A stretch of 64,000 bases of DNA from Petrosia ficiformis. Its lineage: Eukaryota > Porifera > Demospongiae > Haplosclerida > Petrosiidae. The translations under genes were made by a program, and so were the position numbers. The notes beneath the pieces are model-generated. The model did not search any database. It worked only from the letters and a program-made list of their open reading frames with translations, and was not told the DNA's origin. Where the stretch lies: contig OX345652.1 in NCBI GenBank assembly GCA_947044365.1, positions 3,919,374-3,983,373 of the forward strand. Direction: 5' to 3'. Below, one piece after another: positions 1 to 11,170 of the stretch (positions are counted from its first letter, which is position 1; each line of letters begins with the position of its first letter).

Positions 1-2845
1 ATCATTAATTGGCTGGACTAAATGTGTCCTCAAATTATCTCTGTGTAAGGCATGTAAATGTCTAACAATCACTTGTTGAGCTCTGTTAATCTTTCTCTCT
101 ACCTTTGCCAATAAACCAGTCACCCATAATAAATGATAGACAAGAATAAGAAGGAAATTAATGAATACCAGAAGTACACAAACAACACTAATAGTAATAG
201 TGATGTATAGTTGACGTGTGATAATATAGTACCATGTTGTAGCATTGATAAATGTGATATTGTACATAAGCCAAATGTCCATTATATTAATGAAGTTACT
301 TTTAAAAGGCTTGACATAGGCCATCCTTACATTTCCCACACAAAGGTCCTTCTCTGTGGTTAATACAAAGAGGAAATGTATAAAATTTACCGTCAGTCTG
401 ATGAGCTGCAAATACTTCTGTTTCTCCAGTACTAAAATAATTAAGAAACCCTGGGTTCAGTACACAATTACCAAGTGGACAACTACGAGATATTCCAAAA
501 ACATTTATTCCATCTTTCATTTCTATAAGACCAGCCCATGAAACTGTTATACTAGATTTAGTGAATGTTTGGGTCTGTATAGAAGATGTCATAGGAATTG
601 AGGTATCTTTCGCAAAGGAGTACAATACAGGTGAACACACACAGTCTCCAGTTGTTATATTATCTAATATAAATCCAAGTGGACATGGATGTATGTGGAA
701 ATCTGAATATACACTTTCTGGATAGTCAGGTAATGAGAGAATTAGTTACCCATTTAATGATCGATTATGAACTGTAGTAGTGTGTACAGTGAATCTGATA
801 TTAGTATACTTTTTGTTACATCTAGACTCTTGAATGATCTGTACCTTGTCTTCATATGACAACCATAAATGACTAATGGAGTCTCTATTCTCAGGGATTA
901 TATCAATTTTGACATTGGTATGGACAAAACGATTCAACTCATCAAGTGCTGATACATTCAATGAAACCATTTGACCAGGATAAGTATAAATATCACCATT
1001 ACTAGTCATTGTATTATTAAGATGAAGTTTTGTAGGTTTAGTTGAGAAGCTCCAAACTCTATTTCCAGGGTGATCAAACAGATGAAACATGTGTTCATAG
1101 AATCTCTCTGCTTGATATGGTGTGTATGAATTAGAAGAATCATTAAACTGACAATTATATATTGGGAAAGCATATATATCATTACTTGCTTCTGTTGCTA
1201 TATTGTTATTAAAGAATAGTTTGATATCATCGGAGTTATTACTTTGAAAATAAAATGCACACTCTTTTTGTTTATTAATCACATCAGCATAGATAGCTCC
1301 TCCAAGTACTGCCTGATTGTTAGTGAAATTAGCTGTTAATCTATTTATAAAGTGTAAACGACTGTCATATTTTATCTTAATAGCAGCGCCACTGATACCT
1401 TTGTTAGCATCAAATAACATATACCCACTAAGATAGATATTGCTATCAGTAACATCTATTACAACTCCAAAATTATTTCTGAAAGTTGATGGTCTCTCTA
1501 TTGTACCATTTATGTAACAATTAACTCCATGAAATGTGAACATACCTGCAGTTGGAGAAATAGAAGAAAGGGTGTTGTTAGTCACATCAACACTCTCAAG
1601 AGTCACAGAAACACTTCCAGGTTTATAAATTCCAAGCATTTCTGCAAATATACATACACCTTTGTGAGTTGCAACTGCATTCCTGCATCTTATATGTTTC
1701 AATAGCATGGTCATATCGACAAGGTCATTCTTTTTGACACCAATATACATTGCTCCTGATTTCAAATATTTTTGTTTATTGGGAAAAAGCAAGCGATCAT
1801 GAAAAGTAGCGTTTTCAATGATAAGAGGAAACGACATATAATTGGATGTTTGTATCCTCCTCAAAGAGCTGAGAAAAATGAAACTCAAATCTGCTCCATA
1901 ACACTGTTGAAGATTTAATAAATTATTACTTTTGAAATCTGTATTGTGAATGTTGATATAACCTCTATGGTAACTGTTATAGTGTATAATCAACACTGCC
2001 CCAATAGTGGAACCTACATTAGAATGAAATCTTGAATTGTCAACATAAACATTTGCTTGATAGTCATGCTGTGTGTAAAGGATGGTCAGTGCTGCCGCAC
2101 TTACTACCATTTCAGAACCTGATTGAAGATCCATATTATTGGTACATGAAGAGTCATTTTGCAAGTCATAGTTATAAGAAAAAGTGCTTTGCTCAATTGA
2201 CACTTTATGAAATTTGGAGTCTTCTGCTTGTAGAAAGTGAAGCATCATTCCACAACCAATTGTTTCATTATAATAGTTATATATTGTAGCACTGGCAGAT
2301 GAATTTGATACATGCATGTTCTGTAGAACAGAGTCCACAAGGTTGATACCAACTATTGCAAACCCATATGATCTTGTTAGTACAACCTCATTCATATGGA
2401 CTGTACATTGTATAAAGAGTAAGGCAGCAGCATGAGTAGAAGAGTAATACAGAGATGAGGAATTAAAAGTGTCAATGATATTACCAGGTAGTGTCTTGAG
2501 ATATGTTCCACAATTGATGAATGTCACTCCTTGAAGAGTAATCGAAGAGTTGATGAAAGCTAAACCAAAGGAGATGTTCACATCATGTACACAGGATATA
2601 ACAGTTGGACTGTTTGTACTGCTCCTAATAGTAATATCCACTGTACTCATGAAACAAAAACCATCTGTTGTGATGTTATACATAACTGAGCTATTCAACA
2701 CAAGAGATATCGTTGGATGAGAATATGTGTTATTACACACAAATTGTTCAAACTCCCTTGAAGTGTTAATGAAGACTTCACTAGAGCCATAACAGCTGGA
2801 AAGTACAGTGGCAATCAATAGAAGAATATAGTGACTAACATTCAT
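1..2845 (-). pseudogene. BH1: disrupted beta-helix/multi-pass membrane protein gene (3' end beyond window)
   Basis: This is a paralogue of BH2-BH6. From the ATG at 2845 it reads a signal peptide (MNVSHYILLL) and an intact beta-helix ectodomain for 699 codons. It then meets an in-frame TAA just below 746, at a position where BH2 has a Lys codon (SLHGKLIL). The frame resumes through the Cys-rich region (about 640-310). A deletion then joins KDGL directly to a point near the QAYVKPF motif. Compared with BH2 (5572-6449), 878 bp are missing; this removes most of the membrane domain and shifts the frame, ending in CQAF-stop at 302. Positions 1-300 still align with the last membrane segments and the tail of its paralogues, up to VQPIND at the window edge. 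Two independent lesions make a functional receptor unlikely. A truncated secreted ectodomain of 699 residues could still be made. Confidence 0.88.
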
Positions 2846-3169
2846 TGTGTGAATGTTACTGAACTGGTTCCTTTGAAATGAGAGATTTCTTGTGTAACTT
2901 GCTTTTATCGTGCACTTTTGTGAACATTAGTGAATACATTCCTTTGGCCAGTAATAATATTTTGTCTCGTTATCTTTAACGAACATATTTTCAACAAAAA
3001 CAACACCGATTGTTTATCGTTCAATTTTCACAATGCTTGACAACAAAATTCTTTCTCTCCACTTTTGACAACAACATTCTTTCAGAAAGATTATAATCTT
3101 TCAGCCACGGCTTAAAATAACATGTTTTTAACCATGGTTTAAAAGCATGTTGACATTTTAACATAGATT
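2846..3169. other. AT-rich 5' flank of BH1
   Basis: No gene is seen. The first 60 bases resemble the 5' flanks of BH4-BH6 (a motif close to gatttcttgtgcaatttg), so this is probably the old promoter and leader of BH1. Confidence 0.4.
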
Positions 3170-3620
3170 TTTGAGTTTGTTCTTGAAAGGTTGAAGCAAT
3201 AACTGACCAATTAAGAATGATGCAAGTAAAGCTGCTACGCTAATATACCATACACTGTCCTGTATACAGCATATATCATAACGAGCTACAAACCATAAGG
3301 TACAAGGATAGCTTCAAACACAGGCCTCGGGTAATTAGTAGCCATTTAAAAGTGCCAAATGAGAAGTTTAGCAAAAAAAAAAGAATGTAATATTGGTAGT
3401 ACAAGACGAATAGTTAAAACTAATGAGATGATTACAAGAATATGATGAGATTCTACTGTACCATCCCAGTACGTAGCAGACATGATAATGTTTATCTGAA
3501 GTGTACATAATGGATAATGTGAGAACATATACAAGTGTGAGTAGTAGGTTTGAGAAAGATATGTGTACAACAGTATGGTTGCTATCGTAATAATTATACT
3601 AATTAAATTCCTGTACAACT
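3170..3620 (-). pseudogene. Relic of a BH gene with a BH4-type membrane module
   Basis: The minus strand still encodes pieces such as WDGTVE, ILVIISLVLT and LVLP that match the membrane region of BH4 (VWYRDGTVEYM, ILVIISLILTVPLVLP). Positions 3170-3330 align with BH4 nucleotides near 16577-16800, including the aagaatgatgcaagtaaagc segment. Small deletions break the frame and the ectodomain is missing. It is one of only two traces in the window of the BH4-type C-terminal module; the other is BH4 itself. Confidence 0.75.
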
Positions 3621-3904
3621 AATATTATAGCCCGTACAAGTGTGGAACCAATGGAAGGTCATCTTTTATACTTTTATATTTCCAACAGAACCAAATATAT
3701 CACAATGGTATTCAAATGTCTTATTAAAATCAACAACATCCACCGTTACCTATACTAAATATTTTTTCAATCTCAGAATAACAGTAACAAAATTATTGAT
3801 TCTACACGCAGTTCCCAAATTAATATCAAGTACAAATAATTATATATATTTACATACACTAATCTATGTACACTGTTTAATCAGAATAGATAGGTTCCCC
3901 GTAC

Positions 3905-4205
3905 TCTCAACATGATTTATAAAATGAATCATGATCAATTGGCTAGACTAAATGTGTCCTCAAATTATCTCTCAGATGTAAGTGTCTAACACTCTCATCT
4001 GGAGCTTTGTTAATCTTTCTCTCTACCTTTGACAATAAACCAGTCACACATAAAAGTTGTAGCATAAACAAAGATTATATTGTACATAAGAACTATATGT
4101 GGCGATAAATGTTTACCTTTACTGTCATACTGAAAGATTATGTTAGTTTTGTTCTTATTATTCATTCCATTGACTTTACAAGGAGTTATTGTCAGCCAAA
4201 TTTAC
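3905..4205 (-). pseudogene. Relic of a BH gene: C-terminal tail fused to 5' flank
   Basis: Positions 3905-4105 align with the 3' ends of BH1 and BH3: the SFYD tail, the VQPINDD-like segment, and the KVERK and YHLLWV coding stretches. They are followed directly by the repeated 5' flank found upstream of BH2 (ccattgactttacaaggagt and what follows). The whole ectodomain and most membrane segments are gone, so this is a copy that collapsed by internal deletion. Confidence 0.65.
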
Positions 4206-4625
4206 GATACAATACCAGTAGTTTATTCTTAACTTTACATTACAAAACATTCCTTTAATTGTAATAGTAGTAGTACATATAATAATTTAACAAAGCCATT
4301 TCAAACATAATGTAACTGTATGTGGTGGTTCTAGAAAACAAAACATGATTGTTTGAAACAACATGTTGATAGCATAGTACAATAGCAATCAATAGAAGAG
4401 TATAGTGAGTTACCAAATGTTTTTCTTTACTGTAATAGTGAAAGTTTATGCTAGTTTTGTTATTATTATTCATTCCATTGACTTTACAAGTTGTTGTCAG
4501 CCCAATGTGCAATACAGTACCAGTAGTTTATTCATCACTTTACTTTATTTTATATTACAAAACACTATTTTATTCGTAATAGTAGTAAACATGTATAATA
4601 ATAATTTTAAAAAGCCATTTCAAAC
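4206..4625 (-). pseudogene. Relic of a BH gene: signal peptide and 5' flank
   Basis: The minus strand at about 4350-4410 still reads HYTLLLIAIVLCY, the BH signal-peptide core. It is preceded by the same upstream block seen at 8985-9060 and 9790-9880. After the signal peptide the sequence loses similarity to the ectodomain, and the block taccagtagtttattcatca recurs at about 4515. Confidence 0.55.
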
Positions 4626-5258
4626 ACAATGTTACAGTATGTGGCTCCAAAATGCTAGAAAACAAATTAAACAATTGTTTGAACAAACAAATTTATAACT
4701 CTTACTTCTTCTATATGATAATAATTACCTTTCAAGTCAACATAATTATTTTTTTACAGAATTTTCAAGTCAATGTGTCTAACTTCACCTGATCTTGGAA
4801 AAAGAGGATAGAATCTAATTGAAGTCCTGCCAGCAGCAGGCTTGGAAGATGGCTGGAGAAAGTCATTCATAACAGATTTTCTCTCTCTACTATTAGATAT
4901 CTTATAAAATTATTACTAAAATTACATTAGCAATGTATATAGTTTTATTTATTTGAAGCATTTTGAATATTCAGCAGTTGCATAGGTAATTGGTGTATTA
5001 ATGTTTAATACTGTCATATACAGTAGTTAACTAAAATAACGTAAAAAGTAAATAAAAAAGGTGCAAGCAAACTCTTCAACAAACTAATTAAGAATATAAC
5101 TATGTATAATAACCAAATTATTGGATTCTACAGTTAAAAGTTAATATCAAGTACAAATTTATATATTTACACACACTACTCTAAGCACACATGTTTAATC
5201 AGAATAGCTTAAAATAGGTTCCCTGTACTCTTGACACGAGTCATAAAATGAATTGTCA
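4626..5258. other. Intergenic, 3' flank of BH2 duplicated downstream of BH3
   Basis: No gene is seen. Positions about 4935-5255 closely match 10919-11200, the 3' flank of BH3 (tactgtcatatacagtagtt and neighbouring sequence). The gene and its 3' flank were therefore copied together. Confidence 0.6.
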
Positions 5259-8200
5259 TTAATTGACTAAACGTATCCTCGAACTTCCTCTACGAAAGAC
5301 ATCTAAATGTTTAACAATCTCTTGCCAAGCTCTGCTAATCTTTCTTTCTACCTTTGCCAATAAACCAGTCACCCATAATAAATGATATACAAGAATAAGA
5401 AGGAAATTAATGAATACCAGAAGTACACAAACAACACTAATAGTAACTAAGATGTATATTCGATGTGTGATAACATAGTACCATGTTGTAGCATAGATAA
5501 ATGAGATGTTGTACATAAGCCAAATGTCCATTATATTAATGAAGTTATTTTTAAAAGGCTTGACATAGGCCTGCCATATTACAAAGAGTATCACTATTGG
5601 GGAAGAAGCTAGATAAATTTTAAAGTCATCTTTCCCTCTATAGACAGCGTAAATAATGTATAGAATTATTACTAGTACTAGACGAAGGATAAACCAATAC
5701 TTTTTATCTTCCTTATATGGAGCATGAATAGCTTCAAGAAATGGCCTTAGATATTTGTCAGCTAGTGAACATCGTCTAAGAGGTTTAGCAAGAAGAAGGA
5801 GTGTGATGTAAGCTACTAGGAGAGGGAAAACTATTAGAGATGCATAAATCACAAGGTTACGATGTTCTGGACTCAAGTATCTAACTGTACCATCCCAATA
5901 CCATACATCAATATATCCATTATCTGTATATATTCTAGCTGGTGTGAAGACATCAATAATAGCTATTAACAGCTTTGAGAAGGAGAGATGTACAACAGTA
6001 ACTAGTACTTGTACTGATGAGTGAGATACTCTGTTTGAAAGCCATGTTGAATAACGACTGAGTATAATGAGGACAACAACTATTGTCAGGAGGTATATGG
6101 GGAATACTAAACTGAGGCCTGTTTTCCACAATTCATTCATCCCATCATATAAGCAAAGAGGGAATCCAAAATTCTGATTCAAAAATGATAGAAAACCTAT
6201 TGCCAATTTATCTGCTCCAAGAAATGGTATATTACCAATATTGGAATGTGTTAATAAATCAAAAAGACCACCATTGGCAACTTGAGCATAGAATATAATA
6301 CCATTAAGAGTACCAGTTGTTAGTGTGAGTCTCAACACATATAACAAGTATATAATAATTGGACCTAAAGCCACCTGTACTAGTGCAGTCCATATCCATT
6401 TGTTAGAACAACGCATACATTCTCTAGATCCAAACACTACACTAAGACCATCCTTACATTTCCCACACAAAGGGCCTTCTCTGTGATTGATACAAAGAGG
6501 AGTTGTATCAAATATACCATCAGTCTGATCAGCTACAAACAATTCTTTTTCTCCATTGCTTTGAAAATAATTAACAAGCCCTGGATTTGCGAAACAATTA
6601 CCAGGTGGACAACTGCGAGATATTCCAAACACATTTAATCCATCTTCTATTTCTATTACACCAGCCCATGAAAGTGTTATGCTAGATCTAGTGAATGTTT
6701 GAGTTCGTATAGAACATGTCGTAGGAATCGAGTTGTCTTCAGCAAAGGCATACAATACAGGTGAACACACACAGTCTCCAGTTGTTATATTATCTAATAT
6801 AAATCCAAGTGGACATGGATGTATGTGGACCTCTGAATACACAGCTTCTGGATAGTCAAGTAATGAGAGAATTAGTTTGCCATGTAATGATCGATTATGA
6901 ACTGTAGTAGTGTGTACAGTGAATCTGATATTAGTATAGTTTTCATATCTAGACTCTTGGATGATCTGTATCTTATCTTCATATGACAACCAGAAATGAC
7001 TAATGAAGTCTCTTTTTTCGGGAATTATATCAACTTTAACATTGGTAAAGACAAAACGATTCAACTCATCAAGTGCTAATAAATTCAATGAAACCATTTG
7101 ACCAGGATAAGTATAAATATCACCATTACTAGTCATTGTATTATTAAGATGAAGTTTTGTAGGTTTAGTTGAGAAGCTCCATAATCTATTTCCAGGGTGA
7201 TCAAACAGATGAAACATGTGTTCATAGAAACGCAAGGCTTGATATGGTGTGTATGAATTAGAAGAATCATCAAACTGACAATTATATATTGGGAAAGCAT
7301 ATATATCATTACCTGCTTCTGTTGCTATATTGTTATGGAAGAATATTTTGATATCATCACTTGTAAAGTAAAATGCACACTCTTCTTGTTTATTATTCAC
7401 ATCAGCATAGATAGCTCCTCCAAGTACTGCCTGATTGTTAGTGAAATTAGCTGTTAATCCATTCATAAAATGTAAACGACTGCCTTGTTTCATCTTGATA
7501 GCACCACCACTGATACCTTTGTTATCTTCAAATAATATATACCCACTAAGATAGATATTGCTATCAGTAGCATCAATTACGACTCCAAAATTATTACTAA
7601 ACTTTGATGGCTTTTCCTTACCACCATTTATGTAACAATTAACTCTTCTAAAAGCTAACATACCTACATATGGATAAATTGAAGTAAGAGTGTTGTTAAT
7701 TACATCAACACTCTCAAGGGTCACAGAAACATTTCCACTTCCTAGCATTTCAGTAAACATACATACGCCTATGCTATTAGCAACTGCATTCCTACATTTT
7801 ATATCCTTTAACAGCATGTTCATATTGACAATGTCATTCATTTTGACACCGATATATATTGCTCCAGATTTAAAATACTTTTGTTCATCGAAAGACACAT
7901 CATAGAAATTTGTTTGTTCAATTATGAGAGGAACTACTGTATCATTGGGTGGTTGCATTTCCAAAGAACTGAGAAAATTGAAACTCACATCAGCTCCATA
8001 ACAATGATGATGACCTAATACATTATTAGAGTTGAAATGTGTATTTTTAATGTAAACATGTCCTCTGTAATAACTATTGTAGTGTAAAATCAACATTGCC
8101 CCACCAATAGCACCTAAATTCCAAATGAACTTCGAATTGTTAATGAACACATTTGCCTGGTAGTCATGCTGTGTATGAAGGATGGTCAGTGCAGCTGCAC

Positions 8201-8948
8201 TTACTACCATTTCAGAACCTGATTGAAGATCCATATTATTGGTACATGAAGAATCATTTTGCAAGTCATAGTTGGAAGAAAAAGTGCTTTGTTCAATTGA
8301 CACTTTATGAAATTTGGACTCTTCTGCTTGTAGAAAGTGGAGCATCATTCCACAACCAATTGTTTCATTATAATACATATATTTTTTAGCACTGGCAGAT
8401 GAATTTGATACATGTACATTCTGTAGAACAGAGTCCACAAGGTTGATACCAAGTACTGCAAACCCATATGATCTTGTTAGTACAACCTCACTTATATGGA
8501 CTGTACATTGTATAAAGAGTAAGGCAGCAGCATGAGTAGAAATGTAATACAGAGATGAGGAATTAAACATGTTAATGATATTACCAGGTAGTGTCTTGAG
8601 ATGTGTTCCACAATTGATGAATGTAACTCCTTGAAGAGTAACGGAAGAGTTGATGAAAGCTAAACCAAAAGAAATGTTCACATCATGTACACAGGATATA
8701 ACAGCTGGACTATTTGTACTGCTCCTGATAGTAATATCCACTGTACTCATGAAACAAAAACCGTCTGTTGCAATGTTATACATAACTGAGCTATTCAACA
8801 CAAGAACTATTGTTGGATGAGAGTATGTGTTATTACACACAAATTGTTCAAACTCTCTTGAAGTGTTAATGACGACCTCTTCACTAGAGCCATAACAGCT
8901 GGAAAGTACAATGGCAATTAATAGAAGAATATAGTGACTAACAGTCAT
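5259..8948 (-). CDS. BH2: beta-helix ectodomain, multi-pass membrane protein, frameshifted tail
   Basis: Intronless gene of 1229 codons. I start at the Met at 8948 (MTVSHYILLL), which aligns with the starts of BH1 and BH3. The frame is open to 9059, but the extra 37 codons lie in a repeated 5' block that is also present in relics. The protein has a signal peptide, then a Pmp-like right-handed beta-helix region with FTNNQAVLGGAIYA-type repeats and many N-x-S/T sites to about residue 700. Next come a Cys-rich segment (CPLGF near 709, CGKCKDGLSVVFGS near 832), about 8-9 hydrophobic segments (about 850-1195) and a basic cytoplasmic tail. Unlike its paralogues it stops at RIRLVN. A 5-nt deletion relative to BH3 at about 5258 shifts the frame, and the conserved SFYDSC...REPIL tail remains readable just downstream in another frame. 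The family is likely a surface receptor; its ligand is unknown. Confidence 0.85.
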   Translation of the reverse strand: MTVSHYILLLIAIVLSSCYGSSEEVVINTSREFEQFVCNNTYSHPTIVLVLNSSVMYNIATDGFCFMSTVDITIRSSTNSPAVISCVHDVNISFGLAFINSSVTLQGVTFINCGTHLKTLPGNIINMFNSSSLYYISTHAAALLFIQCTVHISEVVLTRSYGFAVLGINLVDSVLQNVHVSNSSASAKKYMYYNETIGCGMMLHFLQAEESKFHKVSIEQSTFSSNYDLQNDSSCTNNMDLQSGSEMVVSAAALTILHTQHDYQANVFINNSKFIWNLGAIGGAMLILHYNSYYRGHVYIKNTHFNSNNVLGHHHCYGADVSFNFLSSLEMQPPNDTVVPLIIEQTNFYDVSFDEQKYFKSGAIYIGVKMNDIVNMNMLLKDIKCRNAVANSIGVCMFTEMLGSGNVSVTLESVDVINNTLTSIYPYVGMLAFRRVNCYINGGKEKPSKFSNNFGVVIDATDSNIYLSGYILFEDNKGISGGAIKMKQGSRLHFMNGLTANFTNNQAVLGGAIYADVNNKQEECAFYFTSDDIKIFFHNNIATEAGNDIYAFPIYNCQFDDSSNSYTPYQALRFYEHMFHLFDHPGNRLWSFSTKPTKLHLNNTMTSNGDIYTYPGQMVSLNLLALDELNRFVFTNVKVDIIPEKRDFISHFWLSYEDKIQIIQESRYENYTNIRFTVHTTTVHNRSLHGKLILSLLDYPEAVYSEVHIHPCPLGFILDNITTGDCVCSPVLYAFAEDNSIPTTCSIRTQTFTRSSITLSWAGVIEIEDGLNVFGISRSCPPGNCFANPGLVNYFQSNGEKELFVADQTDGIFDTTPLCINHREGPLCGKCKDGLSVVFGSRECMRCSNKWIWTALVQVALGPIIIYLLYVLRLTLTTGTLNGIIFYAQVANGGLFDLLTHSNIGNIPFLGADKLAIGFLSFLNQNFGFPLCLYDGMNELWKTGLSLVFPIYLLTIVVVLIILSRYSTWLSNRVSHSSVQVLVTVVHLSFSKLLIAIIDVFTPARIYTDNGYIDVWYWDGTVRYLSPEHRNLVIYASLIVFPLLVAYITLLLLAKPLRRCSLADKYLRPFLEAIHAPYKEDKKYWFILRLVLVIILYIIYAVYRGKDDFKIYLASSPIVILFVIWQAYVKPFKNNFINIMDIWLMYNISFIYATTWYYVITHRIYILVTISVVCVLLVFINFLLILVYHLLWVTGLLAKVERKISRAWQEIVKHLDVFRRGSSRIRLVN

Positions 8949-9064
8949 TGTGTAAATATTACTGAACTGTGGTGGTAAATGTTTTCCGTAACTGTAATAG
9001 AGAAACTTTATGTTATTATTCATTCCATTGACTTTACAAGGAGTTGTTGTCAGCCACATTTACA

Positions 9065-9169
9065 ATACAATACCAGTTGTTTATTCATCACTTTACTTTA
9101 TTTAACATTACTGTCGGCAACAGTAATGTTAAATAAAGTAAAGTGATGAATAAACTACTGGTATTGTAT
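9065..9169. repeat. Hairpin: 50-bp inverted repeat with 5-nt loop
   Basis: Arms at 9065-9114 and 9120-9169 are reverse complements with one mismatch and a cggca loop. The left arm is the normal repeated BH 5' flank, so the right arm is an inverted copy of that flank. Confidence 0.9.
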
Positions 9170-9719
9170 AGTCTGTTGCAGGTTCACTATAAACTGACTC
9201 ACAGCAACAACTAACGTTTATTCAAAGAAATGAGATTATTTATATAAACAGTTGAAATATAATAATGATTCTGTTACAACAATATAAATTGTAGGTGTCT
9301 AACAGAAATAACATTGATTAATAAGACATAAACATGATATTGTATCTTGAGGGGACAATGAGTCTGTAGATTGTGACAATTACAAAACATTCTTTTAATT
9401 GTAATAGTAGTAAACATGTACAGTAATCATTTTAAAAACCCATTTCAAACACAATGTTACAGTATGTTGCTCCAAAATGCTAGAAAACAAATTAAACAAT
9501 TGTTTGAAACAAACAAACTTACTTCTATATGATAATAATTACCTTTCAAGGTTAAGCAGGGTTATAATTATGAACATAATTATTTTCTTACAGAATTTTC
9601 AAGTCAATGTATCTAACTTCACAAGATCTTGGAAAAAGAGGATAGAATCTATAAGGCTATCAAGTACGATTATAATTTACTCTCTCGTTATCCTTACACT
9701 AAGTAGTTACTACTAATAT
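9170..9719. other. Intergenic; repeated BH 5' flank pieces
   Basis: No gene is seen. About 190 bp of unique sequence (9172-9360) is followed by a copy of the block (attacaaaacattctttta, then tccaaaatgctagaaaacaa) that also occurs at 4555-4690 and 9915-10060. Confidence 0.5.
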
Positions 9720-10140
9720 TGAGAACATAGAACAATAGCAATCAATAGAAGAGTATAGCCATTATGGAGAGTTAAAAAATGTTTTCTTTTACTGTAATAG
9801 TGATAGTTTATGTTAGTTTTGTTATTATTATTCATTCCATTGACTTTACAAGGAGTTGTTGTCAGCCACATTTACAATACAGTACCAGTAGTTTATTCAT
9901 CCCTTTACTTTACTTACATTACAAAACACTATTTTAATTGTAATAGTAGTAAACATGTATAATAATAATTTTAAAAACCCATTTCAAACACAATGTTACA
10001 GTATGTGGCTCCAAAATGCTAGAAAACAATTAAACAATTATTTGAAACAAACAAATTTATAACTCTTACTTCTACCTTTCAAGTCAACGTAATTATGTTT
10101 TTACAGAATTTTCAGGTCAATGTGTCTAACCTCAAAGTTC
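9720..10140 (-). pseudogene. Relic of a BH gene: signal-peptide trace and 5' flank
   Basis: The minus strand at 9735-9765 reads YTLLLIAIVLC, the BH signal-peptide core. Upstream (9790-10060) lies the same leader block as before BH2. No ectodomain coding remains. Confidence 0.5.
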
Positions 10141-11170
10141 TTAGAAAAAGACGATAGAACCTATAAGTCTACCAAGTGCGATTACAATTTATAATTTACT
10201 CTCTAATTTCAGTGACATAATAAAGCACATATACAGATTACACTAGTAGACACTTGTTCTTAATTTTATAAGATATGTAAATATGTTATAGACACAGAAA
10301 TGAACATAAAGAAGACATGGATTATCTGTTCATTTATTAGCATCCTTACCCAGCCTCAGGAAAAGTGCAGTCTACTAAATTAGGCTAGCATAATTATATT
10401 GAAAATGTGCATGTAGTGTAGAGTATAGCTTACTAACTATTGGTTTAAGTAAAGGTCAGTAGATCCACTATACCAATATCAAACTTTACTTCCATTTCAA
10501 TACCAGAAAATCTACACATGCATGTACTTCATGTTAATGATGTTCTGGTGACTGTCTTTCCATTCACAAACATTTCAGTAATGTTTACTATAGATACTAC
10601 ATGTATATTCAACTACTCATATGTTCATGTGTCTATGAACATGTGATAGAATAATTTATCCAAAGCAAATGTCACATGATCTAATAGTTACATACACTAG
10701 TAGAAAAGTTAATGACGTTTGTTTGTAATGGTCTAAGTATAAACTTTCAGATATCTATCACAAACAAATAACAAAGTAATATTCACAAACAAAATAAAGT
10801 GTGTTTGTTAAAGATTACATACATATGCATATCGTTCATACCTATATGCACTCTTTCCTGTTCAATTAAGTACAACTAGAGCATATCAATTAATGGACAA
10901 GATTAGTAAGTATGTATAGTTTTATTTATTTGAACCATTTTAAATATTCAACAGTTGTATAGATAATTAGTTTTTTAATTTTTAATACTGTCATATACAG
11001 TAGTTAACTAAAATAACGTAAAAAGTAACAAAAACGATGCAAGCAAACTCTTCAACAAACTAATTAAGAATATAACTATGTATAATAACCAAATTATTGG
11101 ATTCTACAGTTAAAAAATTAATATGAAGTAAAAATATATGAATTTACACACACTAATCTATGTACACTGT
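10141..11170. other. Intergenic between BH3 and relic
   Basis: Positions 10141-10918 are AT-rich and I see nothing coding in them. From 10919 the 3' flank of BH3 begins, shared with BH2. It contains a reverse-complement AATAAA-like signal (ttttatttatt, 10919-10930) that could serve polyadenylation of BH3. Confidence 0.45.

Noticed and set aside
8949..9059. 37-codon N-terminal extension of BH2
   Set aside because: It lies in a flank block that also occurs without genes, and the signal peptide would no longer be N-terminal. The Met at 8948 aligns with the paralogues.
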